Assembly: GCF_001921215.1 (NCBI RefSeq) | Contig: NZ_MSIF01000024.1 | Location: 62,001-126,000, forward strand | Origin: Actinophytocola xinjiangensis | Lineage (GTDB): Bacteria > Actinomycetota > Actinomycetes > Mycobacteriales > Pseudonocardiaceae | DNA length: 64,000 bases | Direction of reading: 5' to 3' | Shown here: piece by piece, positions 1 to 9,830 of the stretch | How the letters are laid out: each line of letters starts with the position of its first letter | Numbering within the stretch: position 1 is the first letter of the stretch | Made by a program: the position numbers and the translations under genes | The notes under the pieces: model-generated | Database searches by the model: none | The model's input: only the letters and a program-made list of their open reading frames with translations | Told to the model about the DNA's origin: nothing

Positions 1-1
1 G

Positions 2-2797
2 GCCACCCGGCGGCTGGCCCCGTGGCTGGCGCTGGTGGTGTTGACCGACGGCGCCGAGACCGGGGTCGCCGAGTTCGAGGACGGCGTGGCGGACGGCCGT
101 CCGCTGCCGTTCGTCACCGTCACCGCCCCGGAGGCGCTCCAGCCGCCGGGCGAGCTGGGCGCGTGGGCGCACGTGCACGTCAACGGCGCGCTGGACACCC
201 CGCTGGCGATCGACGACCCGCTCGCGATGGGCACCTCGCTGAGCGCCCTCGCACGGGTGTTGCGCGACGAGCCGGACTCGGCGTGCTGCCGGGTGATCTG
301 TCCCCGGCACCTGCGGCCGAGCACCACTTACCACGCGTTCCTGGTGCCGGCGTTCGAGACCGGGCGGCAGGCCGGGCTGGGTCTGGTGCCGGCCGCGATC
401 CCGGCCACCACACCGGCCTGGGGCCAACCGGGAATGCCCTTTCCCGGCCAGCTGCCCTACTACCACCGCTGGTCGTTCGTCACCTCCACGACCGGCGACT
501 TCGAGTACCTGGTGCGGCTGCTCAAACCGGTCGAGGCGTTGGACCCGATCGGCCTGCGGGACATGGACGCGCACCGCTCCCCGGGGTTCGGCCTGCCCGG
601 CCTGACCACCCCGACCCAGCCGGACGGCGTGCTGCGCCTGGGCGGCGCGCTGCGGCTCACCGACTCCGACGCGGTCATCGACCTGTACGAGAACTGGGAC
701 AACTACTACGGTCCCCAGCCGCCGCCGACGCCCGCGCCCGTGCCGCCGGCCCCGCCGTACCCGAACCAGTGGCAGCGCGCGCTCGCCGGACTGATCAACC
801 TCGCCGAGGCCTACCAGCACCAGACCACCGCCGAGGCGAACACCGCGCTCGCCACCGGTGCCACCGGGTTCGCCGACCTCGCCGACCAGGTCGACCCGGT
901 GATCACCCCACCGCTGTACGGCCGCTGGCACGCGCTCACCTCCACCCTGATCACCCGCCCCGACGGCACCCCCGTGCCGCCGGCCCAACTGCACAACTGG
1001 GTGCACCGGCTCAACCTCGACCCGCGCTACCGGGTCGCCGCTCACTTCGGCACCAAGGTCGTCCAGGCGCGCCAGGAGGAGCTGATGGCCGCCGCCTGGC
1101 AGCAACTCGGCGAGGCGCAGCGGGCCAACGCCAGGATCCGGGCCGCCCAGCTGGCCAGGGAGATCGGCACCGTGTTGCACGCCAAGCACTTCCAGCCCCA
1201 GTCGGGAACCGTGCCGGGAGTCGCCGACGACGAGCCGCTGGCCAACGGGCGGGCGCTGACCCTCACCGCGCCCGCCCACCCGACCGTCCTCGACCGCCCG
1301 GAGACGGCCGGCGCCGACGAACTGCTCGCCGTCGGGTTCAAGGTGTCCCGCAGCCGGGTCGCCGCCGCCCCGGTGTCCCCGCCCATGCGCCGGATCACCC
1401 GCCCCGGTGCCCGGCTGATGAAGACCCTGCGCGTCTCGCTGGACACCCTGGTGACCCGCATCGACGAACAACGGATCGCCGCCGCGCCCACACCGGCCAC
1501 CCCCGCCGGCCTGGTCACCCCGGCGATGCTGGCCGCCCGCCTGCCCGCCGGCACCCTCGCCGAACCGGACGAGGTGCTCGCCGGGGCGCTGCGCGCCCTG
1601 GACGAGACCTTGCGGGCGGCGGCCGTCGACGACGACGAGGACCGGCCGAAGCTGGAGGTCGCCGGCACCACCACCTCGGTGTTCACCGGGCTGAACGCCG
1701 ACACGACCGTCCTCGACGAGATCCTCGCCTCGGTGAACCTGCCGGACCGGTTGGCGCCCAAGGACAACACGCTGACCGAGGTGATGGCCTACCCGGTGTT
1801 CGACACACCCATGTACACCGAGCTACTGGCGATGTCGACCGACACGTTCGTGCCCAACCTGGGGCTGCTGCCGCCGAACTCGGTGACCCTGCTGGAGAAC
1901 GACCGCCGCTTCATCGAGTCCTACCTGGTCGGCCTCAACCACGAACTGGCCCGCGAGATGCTCTGGCGCGAGTTCCCGACCGACCTGCGCGGCACCCCGT
2001 TCCGCCAGTTCTGGGACCCGCGCGCCGCACCGGCCCTGCCCGGCGAGTCGGCCGACCAGCGACGCGAACGGCTCTACGACATCCCGCCGATCCACCGGTG
2101 GGGCCCGACCGCCCTGCTCGGCAACAACCCCAACCCCCAGCCCGAACCCGACGACCCGCCGCCGCCGGCGAACCTGGTGCTGGTGATCCGGGGCGACCTG
2201 CTCCGCAAGTACCCCACGACCGCCGTCTACGCGCACAAGGCCGCCTGGCCGGACAAGCCGAACCAGCCCGGCGTGCCGGACACGAGCGGCGAGCGGGAGC
2301 TGGCGCCGCTGCCGACCGGCGAGGACCCGCCGCGCACGCTGGTCCGGCTGCCGATCTACGAGGCGAAGGTCGAGCCGGACATCTACCTGCTCGGGTTCGA
2401 CCTCGACGCGCCCACCGCCCGGGGCGACAACGGCGACCTCGGCTGGTTCTTCGTCCTCAAGGAACGCCCGGGCGACCCCCGGTTCGGGGTGGACGAGGAC
2501 CCGCCCGGCGGGCCGGGCCCGGTCGAGGTGTGGAACGACCTGACCTGGGGCCGGGTCGACCCGCCGCCGGCACGCGGGTTCATCCGGTTCGACAGCGGCG
2601 CGCGGGTCACGCTCGACCCGTTCAACCACGACCCGGACGACCAGGAGAAGACCGAGCAGCGCGCCGACGACGACCACGTCCGGGCGTGGCAGTCGGACAT
2701 CAGCTCCGCCGACGTCGCCTACATCCTTTTCCAGGCACCGGTTCTGGTGGCCATGCACGCACAGGAGATGTTGCCGGATGCCCCCACTCAGCCTTGA
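2..2797 (+). CDS. Large uncharacterised protein, gene A of a three-gene cassette (5' partial)
   Basis: The reading frame is open from base 2, with coding-type third-position GC, so the start lies upstream of the window. The GTG at 35 is probably internal, because the preceding codons read RRLAPWLALVV, which resembles protein core. About 931 residues are visible. No signal peptide, membrane segment or catalytic motif stands out. The C-terminal third holds an acidic, proline-rich region. The block around residues 600-660 (NDRRFIESYLVGLNHELARE, then LWREFPTDLRGTPFRQFWD) resembles conserved hypothetical proteins I remember from other phyla, with no assigned function. It overlaps the next gene by 20 nt, so the two are co-transcribed. 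Being real is near certain; function is unknown. Confidence 0.85.
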   Translation, partial: ATRRLAPWLALVVLTDGAETGVAEFEDGVADGRPLPFVTVTAPEALQPPGELGAWAHVHVNGALDTPLAIDDPLAMGTSLSALARVLRDEPDSACCRVICPRHLRPSTTYHAFLVPAFETGRQAGLGLVPAAIPATTPAWGQPGMPFPGQLPYYHRWSFVTSTTGDFEYLVRLLKPVEALDPIGLRDMDAHRSPGFGLPGLTTPTQPDGVLRLGGALRLTDSDAVIDLYENWDNYYGPQPPPTPAPVPPAPPYPNQWQRALAGLINLAEAYQHQTTAEANTALATGATGFADLADQVDPVITPPLYGRWHALTSTLITRPDGTPVPPAQLHNWVHRLNLDPRYRVAAHFGTKVVQARQEELMAAAWQQLGEAQRANARIRAAQLAREIGTVLHAKHFQPQSGTVPGVADDEPLANGRALTLTAPAHPTVLDRPETAGADELLAVGFKVSRSRVAAAPVSPPMRRITRPGARLMKTLRVSLDTLVTRIDEQRIAAAPTPATPAGLVTPAMLAARLPAGTLAEPDEVLAGALRALDETLRAAAVDDDEDRPKLEVAGTTTSVFTGLNADTTVLDEILASVNLPDRLAPKDNTLTEVMAYPVFDTPMYTELLAMSTDTFVPNLGLLPPNSVTLLENDRRFIESYLVGLNHELAREMLWREFPTDLRGTPFRQFWDPRAAPALPGESADQRRERLYDIPPIHRWGPTALLGNNPNPQPEPDDPPPPANLVLVIRGDLLRKYPTTAVYAHKAAWPDKPNQPGVPDTSGERELAPLPTGEDPPRTLVRLPIYEAKVEPDIYLLGFDLDAPTARGDNGDLGWFFVLKERPGDPRFGVDEDPPGGPGPVEVWNDLTWGRVDPPPARGFIRFDSGARVTLDPFNHDPDDQEKTEQRADDDHVRAWQSDISSADVAYILFQAPVLVAMHAQEMLPDAPTQP

Positions 2798-5700
2798 CTT
2801 CCCGGTGCTGCTCGGACCGGTCCGGGTGGAGACCCGGTACACCCCCACCGAACTGCTGATCCGGGTGTTCCCCGACGAGTGGTCGGTGAACAAGTTCGAG
2901 CCGCGACCCACCGCCGCCGAACTCGCCGCCCTGGACGCCTACTGGACCGGGCTGTGGGCCAGCGGCGGGTCGCCGGTGGGGGAGCAGGCCGCCTGGCACC
3001 AGCTGGTCACCCGGGTACCGGCCGGCCGCGCGGGCTGGCTGCTCGGGGCCCGTGCCCCGGCGAACCCGGCCGACCGTCCGGTCGGCGTCCCGGCCGGCAC
3101 GGCCGTGCTGGTGATCGTCAGCGAGCAACCGCCGGCAGCGGCCGACCGGCCGGCGACCGTCGCCTACTGGACCGCCGTGTGGCGCGCGCACGGCGACCGC
3201 GCCGCACTCGCGAACGCCGAGATCGCCCTGCTGGCCGCCGTCGGCGCGACCAGGGCCACCGCCATCCGCGCCCGCCGGCCCTCCGGGGTGGACGCCGCGC
3301 CGGCCACACCGGGTGACGCGGTGGTGGTGGCGTTCCTGGTCCTGCCGGCGGTGCCCGGCGACCAGATCGCGCCACGGTCGTGGACGGTCGCCGCGACCGC
3401 CGCGCTGCTGCCCGACCGGTTCACCTTCTACGGCTACGCCGGCGGCACCCAGGTGTTCGCGAGGACCGGTGAGCCGGTCCGGCCCGGCCTGGCCGTCAGC
3501 CCCGACCCCGGCGAACCGTCGCCGACACAGCTGCGGGTCGACGAGACCGCCGGAACCCTGTTCGTGCCACCGAACCTGCGCTGGCTGACCGAGTTCCAGG
3601 AGGCCGTCACCGCCGGCATGGGCATCCGGATCACCCGCACCGCCGAGTTCCCCGGCGGCCTCGACCGGCTGGTCGTGGTCGGGCTGCGGGAACAGGCCAC
3701 ACCCGCGCAGACCGCGACCGCCCTCGCCGGCCTGCTCACCGACCAGCTGCACAGCCCGGCCGGGTTCGCCTTCCTGCCGCAGGGCACGCCGACCAACAAC
3801 TCCGAACAGGCCCCCGCCGGCCAGGACCGCTTCGCCGAGGCCGACTCCGGGCTCGCCGCCGCCGGGTTCACCGCCACCACCGACGAGACCACCAGGACCG
3901 ACGGCCAGTGGTTCGCCGACCTCCTCGGCCTCGACCCGGCCGTGCTGACCGGCGTGCCGGGCGCCGGGGGCACCGACCGGCGCGACGCCCGCGCCGCGCA
4001 CACCGTGCTGTGGCCGGCGACCTGGGGCAACTACCTGCCGGCGCTGCTCAACGGCGTGCTCACCGGCGACCAGATCGCCCAGACGCGGGAGTTCTTCCTG
4101 GCCAACGTGTCCGGCCGGGGCCCGCTGCCGGCGGTGAAGATCGGCCGCCAGCCCTACGGGATCCTGCCGACGACCGTGTTCTCCCGGCTCGTCTTCCCCG
4201 CCACCGCCCCGCACCGCGCCGCCCTCAACGCCGTGCTCACCGACCTCGCCGCAGACTGGACCGCGGCCCTGTCCCAGGTCGCCAGCCTCGACGACCCGGG
4301 ACCCGACCGGCAGCAGACCCTGCTCGACATCCTGGCGCTGCACCCCACCTCGGCCGAGTACCGCTTCCGTTACGCCCAGAGCGTCGAGGCGCTCGCCGGC
4401 CCCGCCACCAACGGTGAACTGGACGGCGAACTGGCCGGCCTGACCGCGCCGCTGCGCGCCGTGCTCACCCGGCTGGGCGCCGGCACGGCGACCGACCCGG
4501 ACCTGCTGCGCCGCCTGTTCGCCGCCGACGCCCACCCGCTGCTCGTACCGGTGGTCGACGACCGGCCCCTGTCGGAGACCAACCTGATCCGCCCGTACAC
4601 CGCCGACGGCCACGACTACCTGACCTGGCTCGCCGACAGCGACCTGGACACCATCCGCGACGAGCGGGGCTTCACCGACGACCTGCCGCCGGAGTCGCTG
4701 CTGTACCTGCTCGCCCGGCACGCCGTGCTGCTGGCGTGGGCGGAGTCCGCGCGCCGGCTCGCGCTGGCCACCCCCGGCGCCGAGGTCCCCGACACCCGCG
4801 ACGCCCCGTTCGTCCACGTGCGCACCGCGACGGGGCGCCAGCCGATCCCCAGCGAGAGCCGCTACCGCACGCTCTACAGCACCGACCCGGCACTGACCGG
4901 CGGCCAGGACCTGCTGGTGCACCAGTACCTCCGCGACGTCCTCGACATCCACCCGGCCGCCGCCGACCAGGCCGAGCAGGCGGCGGCGCTGCGGGTCCTG
5001 GCCGGACTGTCCACGGCGAAACTGGAGCGGGTCTTCGCCGAGCACGTCGACTGCGCGACCTACCGGCTCGACGCCTGGCGCCTGGGCCTGGCCAACGAGC
5101 GCCTCGCCGAGCTGCGCTACGGCCAGGACGGCACCGCGACCCCCACCCAGGGCCTGCACCTGGGCGCCTACGGCGTGCTGGAACACCTCACGCCCAACGA
5201 CGAACCGACGCGGACGGCCACCGTCCCACCCGACCTCACCGCCGTGTTCGGCACCGACCCCATCCCGATCGACCCGCACAACGACGGCTACGTGCACGCC
5301 CCGTCCCCGGCACACGCCCGCACCGCGGCGGTCCTGCGCGCCGGCTACCTCGCCAACGCCGCGCGGGGAAGCGAGAACGTGTTCGCCGTCAACCTCAGCT
5401 CCGAGCGGGTCCGGCTGGCGCTGACCATCGCCGACGGGATGCGCCAGGGCCAGTCGCTGGCCGCGCTGCTGGGCTACCGATTCGAACGCGGGCTGCACGA
5501 CCGCCGCGCCGGCCTCGACGCGCTCATCGCCGCCCTGCGCCTGAAGTTCCCGTTGCGTGCCAACAAGATCGACGAAACCGCGCCGACCCCGGACGACCCG
5601 GCCGTGCCCACCAGCATCGACCAGGTCGAGGCCCGCAACGTCATCGACGGGCTCGCACTGCTGCGGCGCGCCAACGACCTGCGCGCCGCCGACCCCACCG

Positions 5701-7994
5701 AGGGCGCCGACGACTACCCGTACGGCTACGACGACCTGCCCGACGCCACCGGCCAGCAGGTCCTCGACCTGCGCGCCGAGGTGCTGGCGCTGCGCGACGT
5801 GCAGGACGCGGTCGCCGACCTCGCCGTCGCCGAGGGCACCCACCAGGCGTTGCAGGGCAACACCGAACGGGCCTCGGCCGCGCTGGACGCCTACACCAGG
5901 GAGGGTCTGCCGCCAGCGCCGTCGGTGGTCGAGACCCCGCGCAGCGGCACCACGCTCACCCACCGGCTCGCCGTGCAGTTCACCCCCGGTCTCGGCCCCG
6001 ACCACGGCGCCCCGCTGCTGCGCCACAACCCTCCCCGCGCGCAGGCCGAACCCGCCGTCAACGACTGGCTGCCGGCCGTGCTGCCCAAGCCGGCGAACGT
6101 GGTCGCCAGGGTCAGCTGGACCAAACCCAACGGCACCGCCGACCACCGCGACGTCAGCCAGGAGGAGGCCGGCCTGTCGCCGATCGACCTGCTGTCGACG
6201 CTGCGCCCCACCGACGACGCGGCGATGGCCGACCTGGACGACCGGATCATCGGTGTGGTCGTCGCGAAGTCCAACCCCCGACCGGACCGGGTCCTGAGCA
6301 TCGACTACACCACCCGGGTCCCGGACAAGGTCACCTTCTTCGAGCTGTCGCCGCTGGTCGCGGCCGTGCGCACGCTGCTGACGACCGCCCGGCCGCTGCG
6401 CGCCAGCGACCTGACCCCCGCCGCCGGCGCCACGGCCGTCGACCGTGCGGCCGACGACGTCGTGTCGCTGTCGCGGGACCGGCCGGCCGCCGTGCTCGCC
6501 TCGCTGGACGACCTCGCCGAGGACGTGGCCGATCTCGTCGCCGACCTCGGCGAGCTGTACCCGGAGGGCGCCCCGCCGGACCGGCCCGACGTGCTCGCCG
6601 GCATCGACACCTACCTGACCCGCTACGCCGTGCTGGCCGCGACCGCCGGCGGGTTCGGTCTGCCGCGCAGCGGCTGGAGCGAGCTGACCCTGTGGCGGCG
6701 CGCCCAGTTCACCGAGCTCCTGGCCGCCGTCGCGGCACTGGCGGCGCGGATGGCCGGCGCGCTGGCCAAGGCCAACGCTCTGCTCGACCAGTACGACCGC
6801 CTGCCGGCCTCGACGCCGACCGAGGACCGGTTCCTGCTGTTGGAGCGGGCCGAACGGCTGCTCACGACCACCACCGCGCCGCGCCCGGCGACCCCCACCC
6901 AGCTGCGGACCAGGGTGCGGACCCTGCGGACCGCGTTCACCAGCCGGGTCACCGGCCTGACCCAGGTCGCCGGCACCACCAGGACGACCATCAGCGGCCT
7001 GCTCACCGAGGTCGCCGGCAAGCTCCCGCCGGCCGACTACGACCCGATCGGCCTGGACCTGACCCCCTACCAGGACCGGATCGTCGCCCTCGGCCTGGAC
7101 CTGCTGACCAGAGCCGGGAAACTCGCCGGTGAGCTCGACGCCCGGCGCGCCGCCGCGACCGCCGCCCTGGACCGCTACGACCAGGCGGCCACCGGCCCCG
7201 ACCGGGTCCGCGCCGGGACCGACGCGCTGACCGGCCTGCTCGGCGAGGACGTGCTGGTGGTGCCCGAGTTCACCCCGCCGACGCCGGTCATGCAGCAGTG
7301 GCGCCGCGCCCGCGACGACAGCGACGACCTCGTCGAGCACCTGCGCGCCACCCGCGACTTCCCGGTCGACGACTGGCTGCACGGCCTGGCCAGGGTCCGT
7401 GACAAGCCCAGGCTCTGGGAGCGGACCATCCTGCTGGCCGACGCGCTGCTCGGCCCGGGAGGGCTGCTCGGCACCGGCATCCTCGGCTGGAAGGAACCCC
7501 AGCTCACCCCCATCCAGCTGCCCAGGGTCGAGGGCGACCACTGGCTGGGCCTGGAGTTCGCCCACGACCCGAACCTGCCCGACCCGCTCGACCAGGACCG
7601 CCTGCTGTTCACCGCGCACTACGCCACCGGCCTGACCAGCGGCCGGCAGTGCGGCCTGGTGCTCGACGAGTGGACCGAGGTGGTCCCGGCCGAGCGTGAG
7701 ACCACCGGCATCGCCGTGCACTACGACGGCCCGGACTCCGAACCGCCGCAGACGATGCTGCTGGTCGTCCCGCCGGAACGGGTGCCGGGTGGCGCGTGGG
7801 CGCTGACCGACCTGGTCGAGGCGGTCACCGAGACCCTCGACCTGGCCAGGACCCGCGCGGTGGAGCCCGAACACCTCGGCGGGAGCGCGCTGGCGCACCT
7901 GCTGCCGGCCACCGTCCTGTCGGCGACCCGGCGGCAGGTGACCGTCGGCACCGACCTCGCCACCGCCAACCTGCGCTGGAAGGCCCGCCGATGA
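2778..7994 (+). CDS. Very large uncharacterised protein, gene B of the three-gene cassette
   Basis: This 1738-residue protein starts at an ATG inside the 3' end of gene A and ends in a 4-nt ATGA overlap with gene C, a tightly coupled arrangement. The N-terminus contains the string VRVETRYTPTELLIRVFPDE, which I associate only with a conserved hypothetical family. There is no secretion signal, TM segment, Walker motif or other recognisable enzyme motif. The second half is rich in long Ala/Leu/Arg helices (about residues 1180-1470), possibly coiled or scaffold-like, and the last 300 residues return to mixed sequence. Size and coupling suggest a structural or assembly role with A and C, but that is inference. 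The long ORF on the opposite strand is a GC-rich shadow. Confidence 0.85.
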   Translation: MPPLSLDFPVLLGPVRVETRYTPTELLIRVFPDEWSVNKFEPRPTAAELAALDAYWTGLWASGGSPVGEQAAWHQLVTRVPAGRAGWLLGARAPANPADRPVGVPAGTAVLVIVSEQPPAAADRPATVAYWTAVWRAHGDRAALANAEIALLAAVGATRATAIRARRPSGVDAAPATPGDAVVVAFLVLPAVPGDQIAPRSWTVAATAALLPDRFTFYGYAGGTQVFARTGEPVRPGLAVSPDPGEPSPTQLRVDETAGTLFVPPNLRWLTEFQEAVTAGMGIRITRTAEFPGGLDRLVVVGLREQATPAQTATALAGLLTDQLHSPAGFAFLPQGTPTNNSEQAPAGQDRFAEADSGLAAAGFTATTDETTRTDGQWFADLLGLDPAVLTGVPGAGGTDRRDARAAHTVLWPATWGNYLPALLNGVLTGDQIAQTREFFLANVSGRGPLPAVKIGRQPYGILPTTVFSRLVFPATAPHRAALNAVLTDLAADWTAALSQVASLDDPGPDRQQTLLDILALHPTSAEYRFRYAQSVEALAGPATNGELDGELAGLTAPLRAVLTRLGAGTATDPDLLRRLFAADAHPLLVPVVDDRPLSETNLIRPYTADGHDYLTWLADSDLDTIRDERGFTDDLPPESLLYLLARHAVLLAWAESARRLALATPGAEVPDTRDAPFVHVRTATGRQPIPSESRYRTLYSTDPALTGGQDLLVHQYLRDVLDIHPAAADQAEQAAALRVLAGLSTAKLERVFAEHVDCATYRLDAWRLGLANERLAELRYGQDGTATPTQGLHLGAYGVLEHLTPNDEPTRTATVPPDLTAVFGTDPIPIDPHNDGYVHAPSPAHARTAAVLRAGYLANAARGSENVFAVNLSSERVRLALTIADGMRQGQSLAALLGYRFERGLHDRRAGLDALIAALRLKFPLRANKIDETAPTPDDPAVPTSIDQVEARNVIDGLALLRRANDLRAADPTEGADDYPYGYDDLPDATGQQVLDLRAEVLALRDVQDAVADLAVAEGTHQALQGNTERASAALDAYTREGLPPAPSVVETPRSGTTLTHRLAVQFTPGLGPDHGAPLLRHNPPRAQAEPAVNDWLPAVLPKPANVVARVSWTKPNGTADHRDVSQEEAGLSPIDLLSTLRPTDDAAMADLDDRIIGVVVAKSNPRPDRVLSIDYTTRVPDKVTFFELSPLVAAVRTLLTTARPLRASDLTPAAGATAVDRAADDVVSLSRDRPAAVLASLDDLAEDVADLVADLGELYPEGAPPDRPDVLAGIDTYLTRYAVLAATAGGFGLPRSGWSELTLWRRAQFTELLAAVAALAARMAGALAKANALLDQYDRLPASTPTEDRFLLLERAERLLTTTTAPRPATPTQLRTRVRTLRTAFTSRVTGLTQVAGTTRTTISGLLTEVAGKLPPADYDPIGLDLTPYQDRIVALGLDLLTRAGKLAGELDARRAAATAALDRYDQAATGPDRVRAGTDALTGLLGEDVLVVPEFTPPTPVMQQWRRARDDSDDLVEHLRATRDFPVDDWLHGLARVRDKPRLWERTILLADALLGPGGLLGTGILGWKEPQLTPIQLPRVEGDHWLGLEFAHDPNLPDPLDQDRLLFTAHYATGLTSGRQCGLVLDEWTEVVPAERETTGIAVHYDGPDSEPPQTMLLVVPPERVPGGAWALTDLVEAVTETLDLARTRAVEPEHLGGSALAHLLPATVLSATRRQVTVGTDLATANLRWKARR

Positions 7995-9826
7995 GCTTCG
8001 CCGACGACCTCGCCGCCCGCCGCGACCCCACCGTCGGGGTGTGGAACCGCCTGGAGGGCCGGCCGCGCACCACCGACTTCACCCGCGCGCTGCGCGCCGA
8101 GGTCCGCGACCCGCTGTGGCTGCTGACCCGCCAGTGGCAGCTGGGGGAGTTCCGGGGCACCGACGGCGGTTCGCCGGTGACCGCGACCTACTCGCTGGCC
8201 CAGTCCCGGCCCTCCCGGTTCCGCCCGCACGGTGGACCGCCGACCGACCTGCCGACCGACCGTCCACTGGAGACCGTCGCCGAGCGGCGCCGGCTCCCGT
8301 TCACCTACGGCCAGGAGAAGCTCGGCTTCGACCTGCGGCTGGCGATCGGGCACCGCTGGTTCAAGCTGCTCGACCGGTTCGGCCTGCTGGGCAACGTGGT
8401 CTTCAAGTTCGAGCAGCAGTACGCCAACCGGTACCCGATCACGCTGCCCACCGACGCGGACGCCACCCAGCGGGCCAACCCGACCGTGTGGGCGACCATG
8501 CAGGCCGTCGCCGGGCGCCGCATGGACGGCTACCCGCTGTACCTCCACGTCAAGGGCGGCGGTCAGGCCGACGACGGCATCAACACGATCCCGCTGCTGC
8601 ACCACGCCGCGTTCGTCGACGCCGGCAAGCGGCTCGTCGCCTGGTTCGACGCGCTGATCGACCAGCCGGGTGGGGTCACCCCGGACCGGCCCGACGGTGA
8701 CACCGCCTGGGACCCGAGCCGGCTCGAACACCGGTTCTCGGTGTCGCTGGCCGCGTCCGGCGGCGGCGAGAAAGTCGTGACGGCACAGGAGTATCCGGGC
8801 GGCGAACTGGACTGGCACGCGTTCTCGGTCGACCAGGACGGCCCACCGCTGGGAGGCGTCGCGCCGGCCGGGCCGACGCTGTCCAGGACGGTGTTCCCGG
8901 CGCCCGTGCGGTACTCGGGGATGCCGCTGCCCCGGTGGTGGGCGCTGGAGGACGGCCGGACGAACTTCGCCTCGGTCCGCCCGTCGAGCACCGACCTGGC
9001 GCGCCTGGTGTTCCTGGAGTTCGCGCTGGTGTTCAGCAACGACTGGTACCAGCTGCCCTGTGATCTGCCGGCCGGCACCATGGCGCGGGTCCGTGCCCTG
9101 GTGGTCACCGACGTGTTCGGTGCCCGGGAGTGGCTGGTGCCGGCCGGCGCCGGGGCCGACCAGGACTGGCAGCGCTGGTCGATGTTCACCCTGGACACCA
9201 TCGGCGACCGGGACGTGCCGGCCGACACCGACCTGTTCCTGCCGCCGAGCGTGCCCCAGGTCGCCGTCGGGCCGGCGCTGGAGGAGGTGGCGCTGATCCG
9301 CGACGAGAACGCGAACCTGGTGTGGGGCATCGAACAGACCGTCCGCCAGCCCACCGGTGACCCGAGGCGGGGAAGCGAGGCGGCGGCCGAGATCGTGGCC
9401 TACCGCCGCCGCCTCGTCGACCCCACGCCACCCGCCGACGACGACGACCCGCCGCGCGCTGCCCTGTCCTACCAGGCGATGAACAGCATCCCGGAACACT
9501 GGATCCCGTTCATCCCGGTCCGCGTCCCCGGCGACAACCGCGAGATCCGGCTCCAGCGCGCCGCCCTGCCCGGCGTCGTCGACGGCGAACCGGTCCGGCC
9601 GCGAACCTCGTTGCTGCGCCAGGGATTCGACCGGGGCGAGCAGTACTTCGTCAACGAGGAGGAGGTGCCGGCCGCCGGCACCCGCCTGTCGCTGGCCTTC
9701 AACCGCACCCGCTGGCGCGACGGCCGGGTCGCGGTGTGGCTCAGCGCCAGCCGGGGCCAGGGTCGGGGTGAGGGCTCCAGCGGCCTGGGTTTCGACCTGC
9801 TCGTCGACACCCCGCTCCCGGAGTGA
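7991..9826 (+). CDS. Uncharacterised protein, gene C of the three-gene cassette
   Basis: This 611-residue protein starts at the ATG of the ATGA overlap with gene B (MSFADDLAARRDPTVGVWNR). An upstream in-frame extension exists but runs through gene B. The N-terminal block TRALRAEVRDPLWLLTRQWQ, followed by LGEFRGTDGGSPV, is highly patterned and matches my memory of a conserved hypothetical family found beside large partners. No export signal, TM helix or catalytic signature is visible. The middle contains aromatic-rich stretches (YQLPCDLPAG) and the C-terminus ends with small beta-type motifs. The gene closes the cassette and runs convergently into the NYN gene, with only 4 nt between the stops. 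Function is not assigned. Confidence 0.85.
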   Translation: MSFADDLAARRDPTVGVWNRLEGRPRTTDFTRALRAEVRDPLWLLTRQWQLGEFRGTDGGSPVTATYSLAQSRPSRFRPHGGPPTDLPTDRPLETVAERRRLPFTYGQEKLGFDLRLAIGHRWFKLLDRFGLLGNVVFKFEQQYANRYPITLPTDADATQRANPTVWATMQAVAGRRMDGYPLYLHVKGGGQADDGINTIPLLHHAAFVDAGKRLVAWFDALIDQPGGVTPDRPDGDTAWDPSRLEHRFSVSLAASGGGEKVVTAQEYPGGELDWHAFSVDQDGPPLGGVAPAGPTLSRTVFPAPVRYSGMPLPRWWALEDGRTNFASVRPSSTDLARLVFLEFALVFSNDWYQLPCDLPAGTMARVRALVVTDVFGAREWLVPAGAGADQDWQRWSMFTLDTIGDRDVPADTDLFLPPSVPQVAVGPALEEVALIRDENANLVWGIEQTVRQPTGDPRRGSEAAAEIVAYRRRLVDPTPPADDDDPPRAALSYQAMNSIPEHWIPFIPVRVPGDNREIRLQRAALPGVVDGEPVRPRTSLLRQGFDRGEQYFVNEEEVPAAGTRLSLAFNRTRWRDGRVAVWLSASRGQGRGEGSSGLGFDLLVDTPLPE

Positions 9827-9830
9827 CCCC

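Noticed and set aside
2700-7898. 1732-codon ORF on the minus strand
   Set aside because: It mirrors gene B, has Gly/Arg/Gln/Val-biased composition and no protein-like motifs. It is a shadow of a GC-rich plus-strand gene.
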